The notes beneath the pieces were generated by a model. The model did not search any database, was not told the DNA's origin, and was given only the letters and a program-made list of their open reading frames with translations. Made by a program: the position numbers and the translations under genes. Shown here in pieces: positions 44,509 to 51,904 of a stretch of 64,000 nucleotides of DNA; the stretch's first letter is position 1, and each line of letters opens with the position of its first letter. This stretch comes from Alistipes sp. (GTDB lineage Bacteria > Bacteroidota > Bacteroidia > Bacteroidales > Rikenellaceae): positions 1 to 64,000 of the forward strand of contig JAFQFV010000036.1 of the NCBI GenBank assembly GCA_017398555.1, in the 5' to 3' direction.

Positions 44509-45315
44509 TTATAGGTAAAACGCTGCACCCAATCCAATAGAGAGGATGTTTATCTTAAAGTTCATAGAACTTGACGAGGTATTGCCCGTAGCCACCTGAT
44601 TGTGTACCTGACGGGTGTGAGAGTAGTTAAGACCCAAGATGCCGATATTGACCTCCAGAGCGATGTTGTTTGTCATAAAGGCAACAACACCCGGATTTGC
44701 TCCCAATGAGATGTCAAAGCCCTCTGCGTATGTTCCGCGAATAGGGGAGCCCTCAGCAAACTTTGACTGAGAGCCGCCTGCTGCCAGCTGGAACTCGGCA
44801 AAAAGGCCGATGCGCTTATTTCGCCCCAGAGGGATATATTGACGCCAAATAGCAGCCACATTATACGAATGCTTAATCATATCGTAGTGATCAACCTGCA
44901 TATTGATAGCAGCATCGCCTTCGCCCAAGTTGAGTTCAGCAGAGTCGAGCACAAGACTGCTTCGGCTGTACATACCTCTCATTCCGATAATGGAGTTTGA
45001 GACGAGCGAATAGCCGACCATAGGGCTCACCTTGACAGTATAGCCTTTTGAGTCGATATTGTTGACAACAAGCAACGAATAGTCGCTATTTGTATGGGTT
45101 GAATAGGTCAATGTTCCACCGAAAACCCACTGGCCTTTTGGTACGATATGGGTCTTCATATTGGAAAGACCTCGGTTTGCGCGTTGCTCGCTACGACTTA
45201 CAACAACCTCTGAAGAGGTAGTGTCGGTAGCCAGAGTATCGCTACTCTGTGCTGTCGCATTGGTTGCGAGAAGCGTGGTTGCGGCAAGTGCCGTGAAAAG
45301 TTTGCGTAATTGCAT
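44509..45315 (-). CDS. Outer-membrane beta-barrel protein, operon paralogue 1
   Basis: A 268-residue protein with signal peptide (LFTALAATTLLATNATA) followed by a Ser/Thr-rich segment and a strand-rich mature domain. DSAELNLGEGDAAINM and GLFAEFQLAAGG match the downstream paralogue, and the C-terminus GLGAAFYL ends like a barrel strand. No enzymatic motif is visible. The gene follows the DUF4493-PCMD gene after 52 bp that contain a perfect 8-bp hairpin, and precedes its paralogue by 12 bp. Confidence 0.7.
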   Translation of the reverse strand: MQLRKLFTALAATTLLATNATAQSSDTLATDTTSSEVVVSRSEQRANRGLSNMKTHIVPKGQWVFGGTLTYSTHTNSDYSLLVVNNIDSKGYTVKVSPMVGYSLVSNSIIGMRGMYSRSSLVLDSAELNLGEGDAAINMQVDHYDMIKHSYNVAAIWRQYIPLGRNKRIGLFAEFQLAAGGSQSKFAEGSPIRGTYAEGFDISLGANPGVVAFMTNNIALEVNIGILGLNYSHTRQVHNQVATGNTSSSSMNFKINILSIGLGAAFYL

Positions 45316-45336
45316 TCGTAAATGGTGTTAAACAGA

Positions 45337-45358
45337 CCCTCCTCCCGCAAGAGGAGGG
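45337..45358 (-). terminator. Hairpin inside the surface operon
   Basis: CCCTCCTC (45337-45344) and GAGGAGGG (45351-45358) pair perfectly around CCGCAA. There is no T run on the minus strand, so it may instead be an RNA stabiliser or a partial attenuator between lipoprotein and barrel genes. Confidence 0.55.
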
Positions 45359-45367
45359 CTTTGAAAT

Positions 45368-47410
45368 TTAGTAAACGAACTCTACATCATCGACATACAT
45401 CCAGCTGTTGGTAGAACCGGTGAAGTAGTCACCATAACCGGAGCAGGTGAATGTAAGTACGAGGGTTGTAGGTTTGGTTGTCAGATTCTCTCTGTACTCA
45501 AATGGAATCTCAATGAGTGTCCACTCGCTGTGGCTCTCTGTTGACTCCCATACAGCACTTGCAAGGATACCCTCAGTGGCAATGGTTGGAGCGAAGAGAG
45601 TCTCCTCCTTGTTTGTGTTCACTGTAAAGTTACGGTCTGTCAGACAGCAGTAAACCTTACCAAGGTCGGTACCTGATGTGTGGCTACCCTCGTTGATAGT
45701 ACCCTCATTGTTCTTCATCCAGAAGCGGATAGCCTTAGGACGAGCAGTGAAGTCGAATGGACGACCGAACTCAACGATACCACCCATACCGTCGATAGCT
45801 ACAAAGCGACCAACGAAGAGGTTACCTGCCGCGAACTTACCGATACCCATCACAGCAGCCTTGATAGATCTCATATATGCAGAGTATGTACCGGTTGCAC
45901 CTGAGCGAACATCGGTAGAAGATGTTGTAAGCTGCTCGCCAACAAGACCTGCTGTCGCGTGGTTACCTGTATCCCAATAGAGTGCATAAGGGTCAGCTGC
46001 AGGGCAGACTGCCTTATCAGAAGCGGTGCTCCAGCTCTCGAAACCTGCCGCAGGAATCTGAGTGCCTGCAGGAGTTGTAACAGAGAGTGTTTGACCTACC
46101 TGAGCGCCACCTACAAAGAGTGTGTACTCGTATGTAGTTGCAGCAGCAAAGTCTGTAGCTGTAGCGTTATATACATTCTCAACACCTGAAGCGGTTACTG
46201 ACAACTGCTTCCACTCGCCACCTGCTACGCGGTAACCGATAGTAATATCGCTGCTGTAGCTGTAAGCAGAGAAGTTAGCTGTTGCAAACCACAAATCGTA
46301 GCTCTCCAATGGAAGAATACCTGCAATGAAGCAAGTGCACTCCTGATAGCCAACACCACCGCTTGCATCCTTAACACGGAATGCGAATGTCTGCTGACCA
46401 CCTGCAAGCAGAGCGAAGAACTGCTCAGAGAGTACTACATTGTAGTTCTTGGCAGAGCTGCTTGTTACAGTTACACCCTCTGTAGAGCCATCAAGCAGGT
46501 TGATAGTCTGATCACCGTATGTAATTGCGAGGGTAGTGATGTTGTCAAGTGCTGCGATATTGAACTCGTAGTTGCCACCATTGTAGTAGATAGGGCTCTC
46601 GATATCGAAACCAACACTCTTAACGGTTGGATCCGGACTGAATGGAACCTTATCCTCGCGGTGATCTACAGAGTAATCGATTACTGCCTCTACAACCAAA
46701 TATCCAGGAGCATCCTTAGAGTACTTGAATGTAAGTGAGTAGTACTTGTTAGGCTCAATGTTCTCAATAACACCCTGGCTTGTAATCTGCTCGCTGCTGT
46801 CGCTGCCGCAGAAGTACCAAGAGAGGTTTGAGCAACCGTCAGGGAGGATGAAGTAACCGGTTGTGCTCTCGGTGTACTTCAGTGTAGGAACATCACCCTG
46901 CTTTGCAGCTGTAAGGTCGAAGCTGTCAGAAGCACATACATAGGTATAGAACTCCTTTGTGAAGTGTGCTGCAACAGTATCCTCATAGACAACCTTTACA
47001 GGGGTGTTGAAGAGCATACACTCAACATTTACAGGGGTGATAGAGCCCGGAACAATCTCAAAATCGGCTGTGCCGGTGTAGTACTTGGTCTCGAAAGATG
47101 CAAGCTCCTTCTCGCCAACCTTCACCTGGGCAACATAGTTGTCCTTAACCAACCAGATATACTCAGGGATGTCAGTGAGAGCAGTGTACTTACGAACAAG
47201 CTGCTTCTCGCTCTTCTCTGCGTCAGCATATCGGTATATCTTGAGCTCAAACGGAGTGTTTGGGTCAATCTCGGCACGAGTTGATGCAAAGGCTACGTTG
47301 AGAGATACAACACCCTCCTCTGCACTCATCTCAATCTCCTCTGTCTGATTACAAGCGACAGAGAACAGCGCAACGGTTGCGCAGATGATAATATTAAATA
47401 TCTTTTTCAT
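45368..47410 (-). CDS. Surface lipoprotein, DUF4493 plus PCMD
   Basis: A 680-residue lipoprotein (lipobox ending at C20). The first 250 residues follow the DUF4493 pattern seen in the two upstream proteins (acidic start, VVSLNVAFASTRA, a YTGTADFEIVPG segment); fibronectin-like repeats lie at about 255-450; the C-terminal 225 residues, from PAAGFESWS, are a PCMD domain with VMGIGKFAAGNLF and GYGDYF. DUF4493/PCMD proteins are found in Bacteroidetes fimbria-like loci. A role in adhesion or glycan binding is inference. Confidence 0.8.
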   Translation of the reverse strand: MKKIFNIIICATVALFSVACNQTEEIEMSAEEGVVSLNVAFASTRAEIDPNTPFELKIYRYADAEKSEKQLVRKYTALTDIPEYIWLVKDNYVAQVKVGEKELASFETKYYTGTADFEIVPGSITPVNVECMLFNTPVKVVYEDTVAAHFTKEFYTYVCASDSFDLTAAKQGDVPTLKYTESTTGYFILPDGCSNLSWYFCGSDSSEQITSQGVIENIEPNKYYSLTFKYSKDAPGYLVVEAVIDYSVDHREDKVPFSPDPTVKSVGFDIESPIYYNGGNYEFNIAALDNITTLAITYGDQTINLLDGSTEGVTVTSSSAKNYNVVLSEQFFALLAGGQQTFAFRVKDASGGVGYQECTCFIAGILPLESYDLWFATANFSAYSYSSDITIGYRVAGGEWKQLSVTASGVENVYNATATDFAAATTYEYTLFVGGAQVGQTLSVTTPAGTQIPAAGFESWSTASDKAVCPAADPYALYWDTGNHATAGLVGEQLTTSSTDVRSGATGTYSAYMRSIKAAVMGIGKFAAGNLFVGRFVAIDGMGGIVEFGRPFDFTARPKAIRFWMKNNEGTINEGSHTSGTDLGKVYCCLTDRNFTVNTNKEETLFAPTIATEGILASAVWESTESHSEWTLIEIPFEYRENLTTKPTTLVLTFTCSGYGDYFTGSTNSWMYVDDVEFVY

Positions 47411-47425
47411 AGTCGTTCTGCCTTA

Positions 47426-49135
47426 TTAAAGTGTTGTAATCATCAGAGTCTTTACAGTAACATTATCCTCATTGTCGGTTACAGTCATCTCAAAACTGTG
47501 GTCACCGGCACCTGTGAATGAGAGCAGGCTGAGGAACTGAGTGATAGAGAACTCTACCTTAGTCTGATCCTTTACAGCATCCTCGATAGGGAAGCCAAGG
47601 TTTGTCAGAGAGCCTGCAATGCCTGAAGTATCAAATGTCGGATCTACTGTAGAGTAAGATGCAGTAGGCTCTACCAGATTAAGAACATCGCACAGACCTA
47701 CACCACCGAGCTGGTCAGGGGTAAGAACGCTTGAGATAATCTTTACAGTAAAGTCCTTGATACCTGCAGGGGCAGTAACAACGATATCTACAGTCATACC
47801 ATCAACAACATCGTAACGCTGGTCGATATTGTAACCCTTCCAAACGATTACAGGGCCTGTCTGCTCACCCTCAACAACGATAGTGAGAGTCTTTACACTC
47901 TTGCCACCCTTCTCGTCGGTAACGGTTGCCTGGAAACTGTGAGTACCTACATAGCTGCTCAACAGCGGCATAACGCCTGTAAGGTCGTATGTTACAGCGG
48001 TCTGACCTACTACCTGATCGTTGCAAGGCAACTTCATCAGATTACGCAGGATGGTAGCTGCATTGGTGCTCATGTTGCACAGATCGAATGACTCTGAGAG
48101 GTGGTAAGTAGAGAGTGAAGAGAGCATCTCGGCATTTGTAGAAGAGATCTCTACAAGCAGTGAGCTCAGGGCGCTCTTTGAAGCAACCTCTACCACCAGG
48201 CTCTTTGTGTAGTCGCCATTCTCATCAAAGTCTGTCGCAGCGAGCACTACAGGATTGTCGATGTCGCCATCTACGATAGTAATGGTTGGTTTGTCTGAGT
48301 CATCAACCATTGTATCCTCTGTAATGAGCTGCGCCAAGTCAAAAACCAGTGACTCATCGACTACCCAGCCGTCAATAGTTACGCTAAGAGCGATGCTACC
48401 CTCGCCTGAGTACTCAATGTAGAGCTGAATATCGCTATACTGACCAGCCTTAACATCCTTGATAGTTGTTGTAAACTCGAATGGAGCAGGCTCCTTGCCC
48501 TCCTGAGTGTACATACCCTTAACCAGAATGTCGATGTCATTGAGCGGATTTACAGCCTTGAAGTAACCTGAACGGGTATCATCTACACCAAACTCGAGTG
48601 AAGCATCACCTACAGAGAGTGTAGCTACTGTATCGTCGCTAAGTGCTGCACGAAGGTCGGCAGAGTAGCTGATAGTTGTCTGAATGTTCTGCAGAGTACA
48701 AACTAAGCTCTTGAGCTCGGTAGTCTCCTTACGAACGATAGTGAAGATCTCGGTAACGCCATATACAGGACTCTCGAATGCTGCGTCAGCAATCTCACCT
48801 GAGATCATCTTGAAGATATACTTACCTACATCGAGGGTAATTGCCTCAGCAGGGCGCTCGCCGTACTTGAAAGAGTGGATAAGCTGATCGCCGCTCTCAT
48901 TGTAGATAAGGCAGTCGAATGTGTTGATGTCGAGCTCGCCCTCACGAGTAGCCGCTGCACGGCTCACCTCGTTGCTGCTCTGCTTGTGGTCTGTAACAAC
49001 CTCAACGCTCAAACCTGAGAGCTTGAGATAACCCTGGCCGTCAATCGGACCCAGGTCCACCGGAGTATTTCTCTGACAGCCGATTGACATCATTGCAACC
49101 AGCGCAGAGAGTGCAGTAATTTTGAAAATTTTCAT
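47426..49135 (-). CDS. Surface lipoprotein, DUF4493 family
   Basis: A 569-residue lipoprotein (lipobox ending at C20, SIGCQRN). The N-terminal half has the DUF4493 features YLKLSGLSVEV, INTFDCLIYNESG and VYGVTEIFTI; the second half contains two similar Ig-like units (SFQATVTDEKGGKSVKTLTI and SFEMTVTDNEDNVTVKTLMI), so it is partly repetitive. It is rich in Asp, Thr and Val, as expected for an exposed beta protein. It lies 14 bp after the 260-residue gene and 15 bp before the next. Confidence 0.78.
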   Translation of the reverse strand: MKIFKITALSALVAMMSIGCQRNTPVDLGPIDGQGYLKLSGLSVEVVTDHKQSSNEVSRAAATREGELDINTFDCLIYNESGDQLIHSFKYGERPAEAITLDVGKYIFKMISGEIADAAFESPVYGVTEIFTIVRKETTELKSLVCTLQNIQTTISYSADLRAALSDDTVATLSVGDASLEFGVDDTRSGYFKAVNPLNDIDILVKGMYTQEGKEPAPFEFTTTIKDVKAGQYSDIQLYIEYSGEGSIALSVTIDGWVVDESLVFDLAQLITEDTMVDDSDKPTITIVDGDIDNPVVLAATDFDENGDYTKSLVVEVASKSALSSLLVEISSTNAEMLSSLSTYHLSESFDLCNMSTNAATILRNLMKLPCNDQVVGQTAVTYDLTGVMPLLSSYVGTHSFQATVTDEKGGKSVKTLTIVVEGEQTGPVIVWKGYNIDQRYDVVDGMTVDIVVTAPAGIKDFTVKIISSVLTPDQLGGVGLCDVLNLVEPTASYSTVDPTFDTSGIAGSLTNLGFPIEDAVKDQTKVEFSITQFLSLLSFTGAGDHSFEMTVTDNEDNVTVKTLMITTL

Positions 49136-49149
49136 ATCTTATACTATTT

Positions 49150-49932
49150 TTATGCGTTAGGATTGAGCTCGGTGTTGGTATCTACCGGAATAGTGTCGAG
49201 GATATCCTCGTTAAGAGTGATGGTGATATCAACGCCACCGACTGATGTAAGGTCGTATGTAACGATGTAACGAGTAGCCGCCTTTGTAAGAGCGATTGTC
49301 TGTGTTGCCAGCTGCTCGGTCTTGCCTGTAGCAAGGTTTGCCTGACGGATGCAGGTACAGTCAATCTTTACGCCATTCTGTGGAGCGATAAAGAGGTGAC
49401 CCTCTGCCTGCTTATCTACATCGATAGTGTTTGTAGCAGTAGTTACGGTAAACTCGCTCTGTGGGAAGTAGTTATCAAATGCCTCGGTAGTCTTAACCAG
49501 AATAATTGCATTTGCCACAGTTGCGTTAAGCTCAACTACTACGGTGCGGTTACGGTCGAGAACCTGAACGCTCTTGCTTGCAGTGAAGCAAGGAGTTGTG
49601 TAACCCTCGGCAGTAACGTCGCCATTTGCAATAGCAACGGTGTACCAACCTGCTGCGTAGCGCTCGTCGTCTGTGCGATAGTCAGAGAGTGATGCCCACT
49701 GCTTAGCATAGTCTGCAGTTACGGTATTCTCGGTACCGGTAATTGAGAGAGTGAAGTCAGAGAGCTCCGGAGTAGCCAGATTGATACCCTCTGCTCGTGT
49801 TGCTACCTGGCCTGATACGGCTGCGGTAACGGCAATCTTACCCTCGCCAACCTCAATCTGCTCAGTGGAGTTACCCTGCTGGCAGGCTGCAAGCGCGAGT
49901 GCTGCAATTGCACAAAGGATTAATTTTTCCAT
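49150..49932 (-). CDS. Surface lipoprotein, DUF4493 family (short)
   Basis: A 260-residue lipoprotein (lipobox ending at C17, LALAACQQGN). It consists almost entirely of a single DUF4493-type domain with IAVTAAVSGQVATRA, SDFTLSITG and WYTVAIANGDVTAEG; the last residues DTIPVDTNTELNPNA are unstructured. It may be a minor subunit or an anchor of the structure formed by the neighbours. It follows the fimbrillin-like gene by 23 bp. Confidence 0.78.
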   Translation of the reverse strand: MEKLILCAIAALALAACQQGNSTEQIEVGEGKIAVTAAVSGQVATRAEGINLATPELSDFTLSITGTENTVTADYAKQWASLSDYRTDDERYAAGWYTVAIANGDVTAEGYTTPCFTASKSVQVLDRNRTVVVELNATVANAIILVKTTEAFDNYFPQSEFTVTTATNTIDVDKQAEGHLFIAPQNGVKIDCTCIRQANLATGKTEQLATQTIALTKAATRYIVTYDLTSVGGVDITITLNEDILDTIPVDTNTELNPNA

Positions 49933-49955
49933 AAGATTATAGTGTTATGTGTTAA

Positions 49956-51755
49956 TTATTTTGTGATCGAAACTCGAATATTGTCAATATATACGTTACC
50001 CTCAGCATTACCTGTGCCGTCGTTGTTGCACTCTATGATTGGATAGAAGCAAAGACGGGTATCTGCTGTAGCAGAGGCAATATCTGTGCTGAATGTCGGG
50101 AATGTGCCGCCAAAGGCGTTATCTCCAACATCGGTAAGGTTCTGGAAGGTGTAGTGTGTTGTTCCAAAATCGGCAATGGTTGTTGAGTAGTTCTGACCCA
50201 AACCACTTGTACCTACAGGAATACCGTCAATCGGATTGGCAGCATTTGTATGAGTAGCCAAAGCAACGTGTACACCACTTGTCGAGAATGAACTTTTGGT
50301 GTGAATATAGCCGGCTGCATCAAATGTAACCTTAATCTTTACATCTGCACCGCTCTTGAGGTTTTTGAGCTGCGGAGTATCCAATCGGCCGTAGTGCTGT
50401 GAGGCGAAGAGTATAAGAACCTTTGTCGCCTGTGAACGGGCGTTGATACGGATACAGCTACCTGTTGTCCAATATCGTGCAGCATTCCAACCGGCAGTAC
50501 ACATAATACCGTCAAGGCTATTACCCGGCTGATCTCTATCGCTTGAAGCATAGTCGTTGTTACCATAGCTCTCGCCCTCGGTTGTGATGCACGAGAAGTC
50601 CTCAAAGAGCAGGTATGGAACCTTGGATGTGTAGTTGTTGTAGTCGTATGCAACAAAGTTGTTGAAGACAACCTTATCCTCTACAATGGCGTGGTCAGAG
50701 TCGTAGCGGAAGGTGAATGTCTGGTCAGCATATACTGAGGCATCAATCTCGCCATTGATAACCCAAGAGTAGATATTGTTTGCTCGTGGGGTAAAGCTCT
50801 TGATTGTGTTGCCGTTGCTGTCGAGAATTGTAAGGGTGTTGAAATCCTCACCCAGGTTGTTCTCCGGAATCTCGATGATAAATGTTGTCGCAGGCTCCGG
50901 ATCAGGTACAGGAATAGACATCGGCGAGATGTGCGATGGCTGAGCAGTCTTGTTGAGTGAGATAACCTTCTCTTTAGAGGCATACTCGCCAGCCCAAGCA
51001 CGATAGGTGATATCGCCTGTAAGCTCTGTCGGATATATCATCGCCCAGAGGTAGTCGCCCGCCTGATAGCCCTCAGGAATCTCAATGTTGAGGATATTCG
51101 AGCCATTAAGAAGGGTTGTGCCTGCAGTAGGGTCTGTGAAGTTTACCATCACATCGCCAACAACGGCAGTAGGGAAGACCATCTCTACTCGAGTAATATC
51201 CATATCGTTCATTGTGGTCTGTGGCAGGACAATGCGCAGCGCGTGCATCTTGTGGGTAAAGAGCATATCGAGATTTGTCACGCTGCCCTCTGTAAGCGCA
51301 TCGGCAGTTACAGGAGTTGCCACCATAATATCGCGAAGACCCAAATTATTCGAGCCGTTCTGTGTCGCAGGAAGGCTGAATGTGGCGGTTGCACCCGATA
51401 CAGAGTTCGGGGTAGGATAGGTGGCGTAGTAGGTGTAGCTCTCGCCTGCAAGTGGGGTGATAGTGGCTGTAAAGATAGCTCGCTCCCACTCTGTCGAAAG
51501 ACGGTGCAAGGTAAATGCTGTAGCCTCCATTGCGAAAGCTCCGCTCTCGTCAGCTGCCCATAATGCGATTTTGTCACCGCCGCTCCAACGAGCAGAGTAA
51601 CCATCATCTGCAATCTCTGTACGGGTTTTGATTGTTGCCCTTTGTCCGATGCTGACCTCAATTTTGCCATCGCCCATGTTTGGTACATTCACGGGCTCAG
51701 TAGAACAAGAGGTGACAAAAAGTGTCAGCAGAAAGTAAGTAAAAATTTTTCTCAT
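49956..51755 (-). CDS. Fimbrillin-like surface lipoprotein with C-terminal jelly-roll-like domain
   Basis: A 599-residue lipoprotein (lipobox ending at C17, LTLFVTSCSTEP). The N-terminal 280 residues are fimbrillin-like: IKTRTEIADDGYSARWSGGD, then YTYYATYP and FTHKMHALRIVLP. The C-terminal region from LLFEDFSC to VYIDNIRVSI resembles the jelly-roll-like region of the phosphoesterase lipoproteins at 22-28 kb. A longer frame to 51815 exists, but the -7 element at 51775-51782 lies inside it, so the start is the ATG at 51755 or the one at 51761. It is the first gene of the eight-gene operon. Confidence 0.8.
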   Translation of the reverse strand: MRKIFTYFLLTLFVTSCSTEPVNVPNMGDGKIEVSIGQRATIKTRTEIADDGYSARWSGGDKIALWAADESGAFAMEATAFTLHRLSTEWERAIFTATITPLAGESYTYYATYPTPNSVSGATATFSLPATQNGSNNLGLRDIMVATPVTADALTEGSVTNLDMLFTHKMHALRIVLPQTTMNDMDITRVEMVFPTAVVGDVMVNFTDPTAGTTLLNGSNILNIEIPEGYQAGDYLWAMIYPTELTGDITYRAWAGEYASKEKVISLNKTAQPSHISPMSIPVPDPEPATTFIIEIPENNLGEDFNTLTILDSNGNTIKSFTPRANNIYSWVINGEIDASVYADQTFTFRYDSDHAIVEDKVVFNNFVAYDYNNYTSKVPYLLFEDFSCITTEGESYGNNDYASSDRDQPGNSLDGIMCTAGWNAARYWTTGSCIRINARSQATKVLILFASQHYGRLDTPQLKNLKSGADVKIKVTFDAAGYIHTKSSFSTSGVHVALATHTNAANPIDGIPVGTSGLGQNYSTTIADFGTTHYTFQNLTDVGDNAFGGTFPTFSTDIASATADTRLCFYPIIECNNDGTGNAEGNVYIDNIRVSITK

Positions 51756-51774
51756 ATTCATAGCAATTGCGTCG

Positions 51775-51782
51775 CAAAAATA
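51775..51782 (-). promoter_or_regulatory. -7 promoter element of the surface operon
   Basis: Minus-strand TATTTTTG followed by C, 13 and 19 nt before the two candidate ATGs (51761, 51755). A minus-strand TTTC lies about 20 bp further upstream. This box fixes the start of the fimbrillin-like gene. Confidence 0.55.
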
Positions 51783-51843
51783 GGGATTTGATATGTATAT
51801 GTGAAATTTTTTCAACGAATCCCCGATTTTTACCCATGAATAG

Positions 51844-51876
51844 ACAAAAATAACACCCCTTACTACGTAAGAGGTG
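51844..51876 (-). terminator. Terminator of the S9 peptidase gene
   Basis: CACCCCTTAC (51854-51863) pairs with GTAAGAGGTG (51867-51876) with one mismatch around TAC, followed on the minus strand by TTATTTTTG. Confidence 0.7.
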
Positions 51877-51904
51877 CTAAATTGAATGAAAAATACGACA
51901 AATT

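Noticed and set aside
51756..51815. Extended N-terminus of the fimbrillin-like lipoprotein
   Set aside because: The extra residues precede a perfect lipoprotein signal peptide, and the -7 promoter element lies inside the extension.
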